This document shows, in pieces, positions 10,221 through 19,700 of a DNA stretch of 64,000 bases. The DNA comes from Hetaerina americana (lineage: Eukaryota; Arthropoda; Insecta; Odonata; Calopterygidae), in NCBI GenBank assembly GCA_022747635.1, contig JAKTNV010000007.1, positions 9,423,497-9,487,496 of the forward strand. Direction: 5' to 3'. Position numbers and translations under genes: made by a program. The notes beneath the pieces were generated by a model. That model did no database searches. It saw nothing but the letters and a program-made list of their open reading frames with translations, and was not told the origin of the DNA. Numbering within the stretch: position 1 is the stretch's first letter; each line of letters starts with the position of its first letter.

Positions 10221-11084
10221 TAATAATAGACACCTATTGACTCCATGATCCTTACGTAATTCCAGGACAGTCCCTCTCAAACGAATGACAGTGTCTTTTT
10301 TAGGTACTTAGTATTCTTCATTACCTTGCAAGTCACCGCTAGGATGAGTGGCAGGGGGTTAATACACACCAGACCAGAAATTGTCACAGGTATTTGGATG
10401 AGAATCCATCATGAAAGCGGCCATAAGAGAAATCCGCGACGGTGGTGCATATCTGACACACGGAGTGGTGAGCGTGCGCGGCGCTACCTTTCAGTGACCC
10501 ATGAAGTGAGTGGGGTGGCTGCGGCCGTAGTAGTAGGAGCGGTCGAGTCGTGTCCCACGATGGGGAGAAGAAGAGGGGATTGAGACCTCGCCTTCCTTGC
10601 TCTCGACCGTGTTCCACTCCGACGGCGGAATGAATACCCTTGTCCGACATCACTCACTCTGATCCGAAATTTATTCCGACGGCTCGGAAATGGACCTCGG
10701 TGACAGGGGAGGGGGAATTCCCCCCCTCCCTCCCCTCCTCCCTATCCCCGTTGGGGCAGCCCTCTTGCCTCTGGACTGTGCATAAATATGCATGGGTGGT
10801 GTGCTCGGTGCCACCTGTTCCGCCCCTTCCCCAGCCGCCAGGCAGACGTAATATCATCGAAATCAAGATAGCCGTCGTGTCCCGATGTGTGTTTCTCGCG
10901 CTCCTCTCCTCCGATCACCGGAAAATATGAAGCACGTAATTTGCGGCCCTCCGCCCTAAAACTTGCCGTCTCTATCTCCCCCTTGTCCATTGGTGCGCCC
11001 TATCTGAGGATCGCATCACCGTTCCCCCCTGCCCGAGGATTCGTGTCTGAACACCACGGGGGGGGGGGGGGGAGTTGGCGGACC
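10221..11084. other. GC-rich block without identifiable gene
   Basis: From about 10440 to 11080 the sequence is CG-rich, with C runs at 10709-10745 and a 14-base G run at about 11059-11072. Several 80-135-codon frames overlap on both strands with no recognisable motif. A regulatory or first-exon role is conceivable but not shown. Confidence 0.4.
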
Positions 11085-11240
11085 AGGGGTAGCCGAGTGT
11101 CCAAGGGCGGCTGCTCGTGAGGGTCCTCGGTTTGAGGCCTTGCTGTTGAGGCCACCAGTATGAATCCCAGTTGAGTGGCATCATTGGTGAATAAACTACA
11201 CACGCGTATAACTTACCATTGCATCCTACCGGTCGCCACG
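11085..11240 (+). mobile_element. tRNA-like SINE fragment, family D
   Basis: 'GGGGTAGCCGAGTGTCCAAG' resembles the D-arm and box A of a leucine/serine-type tRNA. It is followed by 'GGTCCTCGGTTTGAGGCC' (box B) and a body with 'aatcccagttgagtggcatc'. The acceptor stem does not pair, so this is not a functional tRNA gene. Confidence 0.5.
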
Positions 11241-11906
11241 ACAGCATGTGGGAGTCGTCGTTTGGGTCAACAACCAATAGCAATTGGAGCAGTCGGTAAA
11301 AATAATTGGAGTTGAGCATCAATAATTTGGGAAGTTCCAATTTCCACCCGCGGCGTCTCCTACTGATTTGACCACGCATTATGTGAGAGAATTAGAATTC
11401 CATGAATCGGCCTTTTAGGCAATCATTTTCCATCAACTCTTTGCTGTTGTATCGTATGTCAATGCAAACCTACATATTGACCTGTAAAGCCACCACGAAG
11501 GCGTGTGGTATGGTGTGCTTGGTCACCAGCCATTAGAGTTATTATAAATTGTGGTAATGTCGTTGAATGCTTTTAATGGTGTCGTGCTCTCGAATTTTCG
11601 AAAGGGAAAATAGTTACTTATTTCGATCGGTTCAGCCGTCAACGTTCCTTATCTGACTGTGGCCCAGCCTACTGATGTGATACTGCTGGGCTGGGATTAT
11701 TTCTTGTTAGTCAGCATTAAACTTGAATAATTTGTACTTTCTTAAAAGTTTGTAGCTTCTGTAATCTTCGTCTTTCCGATGTCTCTCCACCAAGAAATTC
11801 CAGTAAAAATGTAACCCGTTCTGTTCATTTAAAAACAAATCTTGACACGAGAATGTCTAGAATTATTATTGCATTTATATTAGCATTAAACGCGAATGGT
11901 TTGTAC
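11241..11906. other. No recognised feature
   Basis: Ordinary AT-rich DNA. A short complementary pair (CCCAGC/GCTGGG) near 11663-11693 is too weak to interpret. Confidence 0.5.
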
Positions 11907-12150
11907 GAGGGTTGCCAAGAAAGGAACTTACTTTTCGGCCTAGCGTGGCGGTGGATAGGGCTAGAGCCACCCCCGCCTTGGTGTCTAAACGTCCCTACAC
12001 TCAGTACGCATCATGCTGTGAAAAGTTGCCGAATCTGGTTCTTCTACTTTACTCACTCTGGGAACAGTCAAAATGTGCGCTGCAATAAAAAATCCCGCGA
12101 GTTTTCAGCGAAGGGTGTCCAGAAAGTAACTTACGTTTTGAAATAAAATA
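11907..12150 (+). mobile_element. Mariner 5' end fragment(s), family M4
   Basis: A TIR-like start (ACGAGGGTTGCCAAGAAAGG) at 11908 leads into a 5' UTR. It shares 'cttggtgtctaaac', 'tccctacactcagtacgcat' and 'aaatcccgcgag' with the minus-strand copy at 12465-12825. At about 12113 a second TIR-like end (GGGTGTCCAGAAAGTAACTT) appears in the same orientation, so two copies may be joined head to tail. No coding part remains. Confidence 0.6.
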
Positions 12151-12464
12151 TGAACCTAGTGACAAGACAAAATTGTACCATATACTTTTGAATGGCACAT
12201 TCTTAAACTATTTACAACTATTCTACTTAGTCTTTACTCGCATTGAGACATTTATCACAACGATACACACGCTTTTCTATTTCGTCTATGCAGAAATCTG
12301 CCGCCTTACATTTTTAACAACTTGTTTTCACCAGCAGGCAAATCTACGTCACTGTCAAAGTGCTCTGTTGCAAGCCATGTATAGCGAGAGATCCGTAATT
12401 GTAAATCGATAATTTTAATCTTAATTTGATTTTCACCGTCCATTCATCTATCACGAGGCTAGGC
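12151..12464. other. No recognised feature
   Basis: AT-rich interval between two fragments of mariner family M4. No repeat or coding signal was found. Confidence 0.45.
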
Positions 12465-12825
12465 CGTCTCACTGCCGTCCTCGTCGTGAATATTGGTGCT
12501 TTGGCCATTTTTTAACTGAATGCACCACTGCCTCACCCCGCCTTCACTCATCATTCCCTCTCCATACACTCCACAAAGTTTCCAATGACTTTTAATTGTC
12601 TTGTGTTTTTTTGGCCAGTAAAACCTAATCACAGGTTGCACTTCACAACTCGCGGGATTTTCTATTACCGCGCACATTTCAACAGTTTGCAATGAGGAGA
12701 GTAGAAGAACCGCAGTCTGCACACAATACAACAGGAGGATGCGTACTGAGTGTAGGGATGTTTAGACACCAAGATGATGTGGCTAAAGCCCCAACCATCG
12801 CTACGCTAGACCGAAACGTAATTTA
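12465..12825 (-). pseudogene. Mariner N-terminal remnant, family M4
   Basis: The minus-strand frame 12731-12459 includes 'MCAVIENPASCEVQPVIRF', 'GVYGEGMMSEGGVRQWC' and 'NIHDEDGSETA'. These match the first helix-turn-helix and linker of mariner transposases (compare '[17 protein letters not shown]' and 'EVYGDNVMDESSVRRWC' at 46968). The 5' UTR runs on to about 12825. The catalytic domain is absent. Confidence 0.75.
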
Positions 12826-13472
12826 TTTTCTGCTCAGGCCTCTTATTTATCGAATGGTTGATAGTCGTTCAAGTAACTGAACCCATCTCTGTTTTTTCAT
12901 TTAATAATGTTCACGCAATGGGTAACTTTTCTCTGTATTCTCTGTTTTAATTCCGAAATTAAGTCGTTCTCCGAATCCCAGACTCCCGTCCTCAAGTGGG
13001 GAGTCTAACCAATGCGAAATAACATCTTTCCTTGGTGGGGAAGTGAGCGGTGGCACAAGACTAGGATATTCCCTCATCTCGGCGCCCGGTTTCGTGAATT
13101 CCACACGCCATTTGAAATTTCCCTCCCATCAACTATCTTCCGGATTGTATAATTTGGCTTTGGGGACTGCCTTGTGCCTGTCTTGCTGTCGGTGACGGCT
13201 TCATCGCTGTCAGTAATTGAATTTCGAAAACGTATCGAATGCTTTATAAATTATATTATATTCTGGCATTAAAATCATTTCTATTACACCAATTGGTGTT
13301 CTCTAATGAGAACCGATGAATAAAATAGTGAAATCCTTTAAAATTGCCCATAGGAATTCTTTTACAATAATTGTACCATTAGGATATTGAAATTCCCTCA
13401 AGTGTCACATGGAGGTGGATTATGTTAAGATCTCTGCACTTGTAAACTTCATGGTTACTTGTATTTACATAG
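12826..13472. other. No recognised feature
   Basis: AT-rich DNA. A minus-strand frame at 12901-13104 is short and unrecognised. Confidence 0.5.
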
Positions 13473-13497
13473 TATATATATATATACATATATATAC

Positions 13498-13566
<69 letters not shown>
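13473..13566. repeat. (TA)n microsatellite
   Basis: About 94 bp of TA dinucleotides, with three ATAC interruptions in the left third. Confidence 0.97.
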
Positions 13567-13569
<3 letters not shown>

Positions 13570-13680
13570 GCATACACATGTATCATTAGAAGGGCCTACG
13601 TACTCATCCAAAGAACTATTTTTATATGTTACGACGCGTTTCACCGTTATGTGGCATCCAAGGTCAAATTTTTGCATCAA
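13567..13680 (-). mobile_element. Penelope-like terminal fragment (tentative)
   Basis: The reverse complement contains GAAACGCGTCGTAACATATA and, further on, 'TTTGGATGAGTACG'. These line up with GAAACGCGTTGTACCGTATA and 'CTGTGGAAAAGTACGAG' of the hairpin at 53600-53748. It abuts the (TA)n tract. Placement in Penelope-like elements is an inference from the GAAACG-type end. Confidence 0.4.
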
Positions 13681-14843
13681 AAATAAAATTCTGTGAAAAA
13701 GACTGTGTACCTTGAAATGTTATGACATACGTATTTGTTTTCAATATCATTTTGATGATATCCATTTAAACAAAGTAATCTTCCTCAATCCTTTCTTAAA
13801 GTAAAAGTAAATAAACTTAATGATCAGGTATTTTTGATACTAGTAAGGAGTGATTCCTAAAACCGTTGTACGTGCATTTAATTTTTTTTGGCTAAATAAT
13901 GATAATATAAAAAAAATGTTTCTAATTTTTGAAACCATCCCACTGTGTCCCAATATAAGGTGTTCCGTAAGTGTTAAACACATGGAGTAGAGAAAGGTAT
14001 TTTTAACATCTGAAGGCAAAAATCTCAACGTAATTGCCGCATCTCTTTTTTTCCATTGCTGCTTCCTTCAATTTAGCATGTGCGATGTCAATTCCACCTC
14101 TTGCTACTCGGTTTGTTGAATACACTTCTTGGTCCTCCACTTTCTCTCCTTTCCCCCTTCGAATATCTTTGTTAGGAACTGCTGATGTCTTAATTCATGC
14201 CCATCAAGTGTTGATATATTTTCTCTATTTTATTGAAATCCATCTATTCTTCTTCACTTATTTCAAAACGTTTTCATTGCTTCGTCTGTTTTCCCAACAC
14301 CGTCTTGTTTTCCTCAACCTTCTCCAGATCCAAATTTCCGTCACCTTAAGCTTGATTATTTCCGCTTTTCTGATGAAACAAATCTCTCATCCACGTAATA
14401 ATACGCTCCAAACGAATGCTTTGCTGTATTCTTGCCTGGTCTCCACGCTTACGTATATGATTAGTAAGTTCTTTTTGACTTGAAAAGGTTATTTCGCTGA
14501 TGCTTCTTTCGATCTATGTACGATTTGCATTCATTTCCGCCGTTAAAAATGCTCCCTTGGTCGCAAAAATTTGTCAATGAGCTTAATATATTTATTTCGG
14601 GTTTTAGGATTTTCTTTTCTATCTTTCCTATCACCGTTGTTGTGGTACCCTTCTTGTCGAAAAGCTCATCCGCTGCAAAGCAGATGCTTAAAATTATTAT
14701 TCCAATTACTCTAATACCTTTGTTATTTTCTTTCATTCTCGTGAATACTTTCTCTGTGAATAAGTGCAAATTTCATTAGGGCAGGTTTTTACTCGAGTAA
14801 GCTCGAGTCACAACGTTTAAAATTTTCCCTAGTTCCCTACTAA

Positions 14844-14845
<2 letters not shown>
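13681..14845. other. No recognised feature
   Basis: AT-rich DNA with pyrimidine-rich stretches around 14080-14350. A 149-codon plus-strand frame (14034-14483) begins without context and shows no known domain; its phenylalanine/leucine/serine make-up reflects T-rich composition. Confidence 0.45.

Positions 14846-14905
<60 letters not shown>
14846..14905. repeat. (TA)n microsatellite
   Basis: Sixty bases of uninterrupted TA on the left side of a perfect hairpin. Confidence 0.97.
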
Positions 14906-14906
<1 letters not shown>

Positions 14907-14957
14907 CGATTGTCCGGAAAAACTCATACGAGCGGCACAATAATGGGCTGACACAAC

Positions 14958-15132
14958 ATAACACAAATAGAAAAGAATAGACACATATAAAAGAACACTT
15001 ACACGGTAAATTGTTCGAGCTTTCGGCCCTCTCAGGGGCCTTCTTCAAGAGAGACTCTCTGAGAGGGCCGAAAGCTCGAACAATTTACCGTGTAAGTGTT
15101 CTTTTATATGTGTCTATTCTTTTCTATTTGTG

Positions 15133-15136
<4 letters not shown>
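14958..15136. mobile_element. Perfect 78-bp inverted-repeat hairpin between (TA)n tracts
   Basis: Arms 14958-15035 and 15059-15136 are exact complements over 78 bp, with a 23-base loop. Read outward, each arm starts CTGAGAGGGCCGAAAGCTCG and continues through 'gtaagtgttctttta'. On the minus strand of the left arm the order TTGAAGA, A, GGCCC stem-loop GGGCC, GAAA matches the motif at the other Penelope-like fragments. The right arm runs directly into the next (TA)n. Perfect identity of long arms implies a recent fold-back or inverted duplication. Confidence 0.9.

Positions 15137-15187
<51 letters not shown>
15134..15187. repeat. (TA)n microsatellite
   Basis: About 54 bases of TA between the hairpin and the 5' end of a mariner. 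Confidence 0.97.
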
Positions 15188-15191
<4 letters not shown>

Positions 15192-15885
15192 CAGGGTTTG
15201 TCCGGAAAATAAGTGTACTGATTTTTTCCCGCCGATCCAGGCGAGCCCAGCACCGCTCTGGCGGGCTGCGATTGGAGGGTGGTATGTTGGCAAGCGACGC
15301 TGAAAAAGGCAGTCGGCTCTGAGCTGTGGTATTGTGAGTAGCTCTGTTAACGCGAACCTCCACGCTCGACCCACGTCACGGAACGCGATGCCGAAGTTTT
15401 TGGAGCAGCGTTATTCCATCAAATTTGCGGTAAAGCTTGGGAAATCGTCTACCGAAACTGTCGGTATGATTAACCAGGCTTACGGGGAGTCAGCCATGTC
15501 CAGAAACATGATCTTTCGGTGGCACAAGATGTTCGTGGAGGGCAGAGAAGAGGTCGACGACGAACCACGGCCTGGACGCCCATCAACGACACTCACCGAC
15601 GAAAGTTCGTGATGTACTGAACTCTGATCGTCGTCTTGGTGTTCGGATGATAGCAGAGCAGTGTAATGTGCCAAAAACAATAGTGCACGAGATTATTAGG
15701 GAGCAATTACAGATGCGAAAAATTTGTGCAAAGTTGGTGCCGAAAGTGCTCAGTGATGATCAAAGACTCAATCGTTTGGAAATCGCGACACAACTTGCGG
15801 ATCACTGCAAAAATGATCCACATTTTTTAGAGAACGTTGTTGTTCCCGAAGATATAGAGGAGCTTATTACGGCTATAGGATTTTT
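15192..15885 (+). pseudogene. Mariner transposon copy M1 (internally deleted)
   Basis: The 5' end CAGGGTTTGTCCGGAAAATA, a 5' UTR and an ATG at 15388 are more than 95% like M2 at 16604. The protein starts 'MPKFLEQRYSIKFAVKLGK' and keeps the N-terminal helix-turn-helix region. An 11-bp deletion near 15604 breaks the frame after 'TLTDE'. At about 15840 the sequence jumps from the segment before the first catalytic Asp to 'gttcccgaagata', corresponding to M2 position 17664, which removes roughly 400 bp including the catalytic core. Homology then fades and no 3' TIR is visible. The element cannot make transposase. Confidence 0.85.
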
Positions 15886-16540
15886 CCTATAATTTATTAA
15901 TTTTAAGTGATTTCTAAAAATGACCATTGAAGTTGGCACGAGGACCAATGTAGGTAAGATGCCATTGGATGCTTTGTTTATTGATTCCATTCGATAATGA
16001 TACGATTATATTAATCGGATCCGTGTGAAATATTAATACCGTCGGCTTGATGGTTACGCAGAAGGAAGAAGAGTCATCATAAGTCTCGATAGTTGGGTGA
16101 TTACTTAGATTAAAAGATGAAAGATATATTGTTAGAAATTTTGGAAAATGTATTTCTGTTTCTGACGAATTCTAAATGATAAATATGCAAGTTATTTAGA
16201 GCACGGATGGATGCAGGCCTTACTCGATATCACCCGAGTGTCGTGCGAAACGTGTGTCGGAAAAAGAGAGAATTTGGAATAATTGACATTGAGTGCATGG
16301 GGGGAGAGTGATGGAGAGGAAGTAAAAAAGTGACGCCTTTTTTCGTGTTTGCGGCCTTATTTTCAATCTCTGCGAACTTTGCATGAGTTATAGCAGCTCC
16401 TTATTTTCAAAATTTTAAATTATTTATTAATGTTCACAGGGTGGACATTTTTAATTAGCGGAAAGACTGTCAACCATTAGCGTACCAGTCTGTGTTACGT
16501 GACCGCATTCTCCGATGAAAGCGCACGGTTTTTATTAGTA
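15886..16540. other. No recognised feature
   Basis: AT-rich spacer between two copies of the same mariner. No transposon end or coding signal is recognised. Confidence 0.5.
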
Positions 16541-16603
16541 TAACAGTCCGACCGCAGTAGGAACAGTAGTACACAGTTCCGCAGTAGGACCGCAGTAGTA
16601 CAG

Positions 16604-17914
16604 GGTTCGTCCGGAAAATAAGTGTACTGATTTTTTCCCGCCGCTCCAGGCGCGCCCAGCACCGCTCTGACGGACTGCGATTGGAGGGGGGTATGTTGGC
16701 AAGCGACGCTGAAAAAGGCAGTCGGCTCTGAGCTGTAGTGTAGTGAGGAGCTCTGTTAACGCGAACCTCCACGTTCGACCCACGTCACGGAACGCGATGC
16801 CGAAGTTTTTGGAGCAGCGTTATTCCATCAAATTTGCGGTAAAGCTTGGGAAATCGTCTACCGAAACTGTCGGTATGATTAACCAGGCTTACGGGGAGTC
16901 AGCCATGTCCAGAAACATGATCTTTCGGTGGCACAAGATGTTCGTGGAGGGCAGAGAAGAGGTCGACGACGAACCACGGCCTGGACGCCCATCAACGACA
17001 CTCACCGACGAAAATGTGCGAAAAGTTCGCGATGTACTGAACTCTGATCGTCGTCTTAGTGTTCGGATGATAGCAGAGCAGTGCAATGTGCCAAAAACAA
17101 TAGGGCACGAGATTATTAGGGAGCAATTACAGATGCGAAAAATTTGTGCAAAGTTGGTGCCAAAAGTGCTCAGTGATGATCAAAGACTCAATCGTTTGGA
17201 AACCGCGACACAACTTGCGGGCCACTGCAAAAATGATCCACATTTTTTAGAGAACGTTGTTTCGGGTGACGAGACGTGGATCCTTGAGTACGACCCGGAG
17301 TCGAAGAGACAAAGTGCGGAGTGGCACACCCCATCATCACCCCGTCAAAAGAAAGCTCGCATGAGCAAATCTCGGATCAAGGCGATGCTCATTGTCTTTT
17401 GTGACAAAAGGGGAGTCGTCCACTACGAATTTGTACCTGAACGACAAACTGTAAATGCTGCATCTTACGTCCAAGTGCTCGACAGGCTTTGAAAACGAGT
17501 CGCCCGCGTCCGGCCAGCGATCAAAAACATCTGGCGGCTGCATCACGACAATGCGCCGTCTCACACCGCGCTTGTCGCGTCGGACTTCTTGGCCAAGCAC
17601 GGCGTGGCAACGCTGCCGCACCAGCCCTACAGCCCGGACTTGGCACCACCGAACTTCTTTCTGTTCCCGAAGATAAAGAGGAGTTTGAAAGGAACGCGAT
17701 ACGGGACTTTGGACGCCGTCAAAGAGGCCGTGACGACGTATCTTCGAGAGGTTCCCGATGATGCCTTCGCGGGAGCGTTCCAGGAATGGGAACGCCGCTG
17801 GAACAAGTGTATCGACTCACAAAGGTCCTATTTTGAGGAATATTAGCTTAAGATATGTAAAAGTGTAATAATTTTTTTTTCCTGAGCTCAGTACACTTAT
17901 TTTCCGGACGAACC
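16604..17914 (+). mobile_element. Mariner transposon copy M2, full-length
   Basis: The element is 1,311 bp with perfect 27-bp terminal inverted repeats (16604-16630 and 17888-17914; GGTTCGTCCGGAAAATAAG at the left). It sits inside a LINE-A 3' tail: 'gtccgaccgcagtag' lies on the left side and 'attcgagccaaaatttagtc' on the right, and the two join in uninterrupted LINE-A tails such as 30450-30545. Mariners cut and paste into TA sites. Intact ends mean it could still be mobilised in trans. Confidence 0.92.
16797..17846 (+). pseudogene. Mariner transposase of M2, one nonsense codon, D34N
   Basis: Starting at the ATG of 'MPKFLEQRYS' (conserved with M1), the frame runs 349 codons to TAG at 17844-17846, the usual mariner length. 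A single in-frame TGA at codon 232 (17490-17492) interrupts it. The N-terminal helix-turn-helix regions, 'KICAKLVPKVL' (WVPHEL position), first catalytic Asp158 ('SGDETWI') and second Asp251 ('HHDNAPSH') are present. The third position, 34 residues on, is Asn286 ('YSPDLAPPNFFLF'), where mariners normally have Asp. Both faults are consistent with single base changes, so the enzyme was lost recently. N for the third D is known to cripple mariner cleavage (SETMAR is an example). Confidence 0.9.
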
Positions 17915-17998
17915 ATTCGAGCCAAAATTTAGTCTGATGTGTATTCAACCCTTGCCACACACCCGAGCAGTGGATCGCAGGGCAATAAAATATCTATC
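17915..17998 (+). mobile_element. LINE-A 3' tail (split by M2)
   Basis: It reads 'attcgagccaaaatttagtc', 'tgatgtgtattcaaccc', the core 'cttgccacacacccgagcag' and 'atcgcagggcaataaaatat'. It continues the LINE-A sequence left of M2 at about 16541-16603. Confidence 0.75.
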
Positions 17999-18290
17999 TA
18001 TACCTTATTATTCCTGGATTCCATTTTTTGCCGTCGATTGATATGAGTTCGTTGTTACGCGTGTATCATCCACGCAGTAGTAAACAGGCAATTCAATGCC
18101 AGGGTAAATCAGAAGTATGGAAACGAGAGGTGACGGACTCTTAGGATAAATACTAGATAAAATACATTGATTATGCCAATCAATGCAGCTCAATCAGCGG
18201 GGCCTCAAACGTACTCCATTAAAGTGAATTTGAGAAAATTTGAGGCAGTAACTTTTCAATACATACCCTCCCCTTCCCCTAGACCACTAA

Positions 18291-18385
18291 TACGAGGATG
18301 GTCTGAAAAGTTTCCACCTCAGAAAATTTCAGAAAAAATGTCACGTATCTTTGTTAGGTCGGAAACCTTTTAGACCACCCTCGTA
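18291..18385. mobile_element. 91-bp MITE with TA target duplication
   Basis: TACGAGGATGGTCTGAAAAG at the left and its near-complement ending ACCACCCTCGTA at the right form about 25-bp inverted repeats with three mismatches, bounded by TA on each side. This is the layout of a minimal mariner-type non-autonomous element. No related long copy is present in the window. Confidence 0.75.
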
Positions 18386-18479
18386 GGTTGCTGCACCAAA
18401 ACTTAACTTACCCACTCTCCCTTACTCTCCCTACCTTACCCCCTCTCCTCTCGCTTATTCCCCTCATGGAGCCAGACTA

Positions 18480-18600
18480 TTTAAGTTGAAAAAAAGTTGA
18501 TGTATGTTACCTGATGATGATGCGCAGCATCGAAGCCATGGTCGTGAAATATTGAATCTTTATTGTGGAAGTGTTAAGTTTCTTTTTTACCCTAATAATG
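18480..18600 (+). mobile_element. Penelope-like terminal fragment (tentative)
   Basis: It contains CTGATGA, T, GATGC-GCA-GCATC, GAAGCC, followed by 'GAAATATTGAATCTTTATTG' and 'TGGAAGTGTTAAGTTTC'. The order and spacing match the GAAACG..AATAAA..GTGGAAAAGT ends at 53681-53748 and 59046-59345. It abuts the minus-strand LINE at 18600. Confidence 0.4.
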
Positions 18601-19395
18601 AAGGATTTCCACAAAGTTAAACCTGAAACTGTTATGTCTAAATTCTATCATTTTGTTGATGATCCTGATAACCACTTCAGCTGCATGGGAAATCAAACTT
18701 ACTGTTCTGTATTCCTCATATGATGTAGCCTTTACCCTTTTTGGAAAGGAACTAACACTGATCTCATAAAATCTTTCGGCTAGATTCCTTCCTCATAGAT
18801 ACTTCGAATCAGTCCATATAGACTCTCCCTCCCACATTTTCCTAAACCTTTTAGTAGTCCTGTAGGAATGTTGTCTCCTAACAGGGCCTTATTTAATTTC
18901 ATCTCCCTTAATGTCCTTTCTATCTCATCAGCAAGTATGCCTGGACCTAAGCTATCTTCAGCTACGTCATGTTCCTTTTCTATGTCTAAACTCTTTGGTC
19001 TGAGTTCTATACCATACAGTGATTCTATATATTCCATCCATCTCTCTTGGATCTTTTCTGCGTCAACGATTATCTTACCCGACTTATCTCTAACTGTTAG
19101 CAATGATCTTCCCTTCTTACTTCCCGATAGTGATTTAACCTTGCTGTTTAGCGCACAAATTTCACCCTTCCTCTGCAAACTTTCCATATACTCGCACTAC
19201 GTCTTCCACCATGCTACTTTTGTTTTACTGTTACCCGTCTCAATTTATTATTCAACTCTTTGTACTTCCTTCTGCTTAACTCTGTGTTTACATTCTTCCC
19301 TATTCTTCTCTCATCCATCTTTGTAATCATCTCATTCGTGATCCTTGGTTTCCTTGGACTCATATTCTTTATATTGTTCATCATTACGCTCTTGG
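18600..19395 (-). pseudogene. LINE-2f linker and RT N-terminal region
   Basis: On the minus strand, 19395-19214 gives 'PRKPRITNEMITKMDERR' and 'NVNTELSRRKYKELNNKL'. Then 19187-18780 gives 'RSLLTVRDKSGKIIVDAEKI', 'RWMEYIESLYG' and 'LREMKLNKALLGDNIPTGLL'. About 18745-18610 adds 'KATSYEEYRTVSLISHAA'. This is the path from the endonuclease-RT linker into RT motifs 0-2 of a non-LTR retrotransposon (MKLNKA..GDNIP, then Y+.ISL). Frames are nearly open but broken between segments. The FADD region and C-terminus are missing. ('LINE-2f' is a label for this window only.). Confidence 0.82.
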
Positions 19396-19700
19396 GAATA
19401 ATAATTGAGGTGGTTTGCTGTTGCCTTCCTTCATAGTGTTTTTGACGTGACACCATCACTCAATGGCCGCCCTACTGGAGTCAGACCCCTTGGCAGCCGC
19501 ATCAATGAGGAACAGACGCTGCGTGGACTACCTTTCGTCTGGCTCCTAACCTTCGACCTATCTGGCATGGGTGACCCTACCAGGAGTAATTATCGCTGCA
19601 GCCAGTACAGCTCTCGTGATCAGCGGAACGCGCAAGTGCTTCAACTGCGTCAAGGTTGTAGTCCATGGGAGGGAGCTATAATATATATAAATAAAGTAGA
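19396..19700 (+). repeat. Interspersed repeat D, copy 1
   Basis: It shares a fixed series with 61970-62225: 'ggtttgctgttgcc', 'gacaccatcac', 'gaggaacagacgctgcg' and 'tctggcatgggtgaccc'. A 104-codon frame across it (19405-19719) is not conserved in the second copy, so it is probably non-coding. The class of element is unknown. Confidence 0.6.

Noticed and set aside
14034..14483. 149-codon plus-strand frame
   Set aside because: Phenylalanine/leucine/serine-rich from T-rich composition; no domain, no signal for transcription.
17490..17492. TGA at codon 232 of M2 as programmed readthrough or selenocysteine
   Set aside because: No structure or conservation supports recoding, and the element carries another damaging change. 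Ordinary nonsense mutation is simpler.
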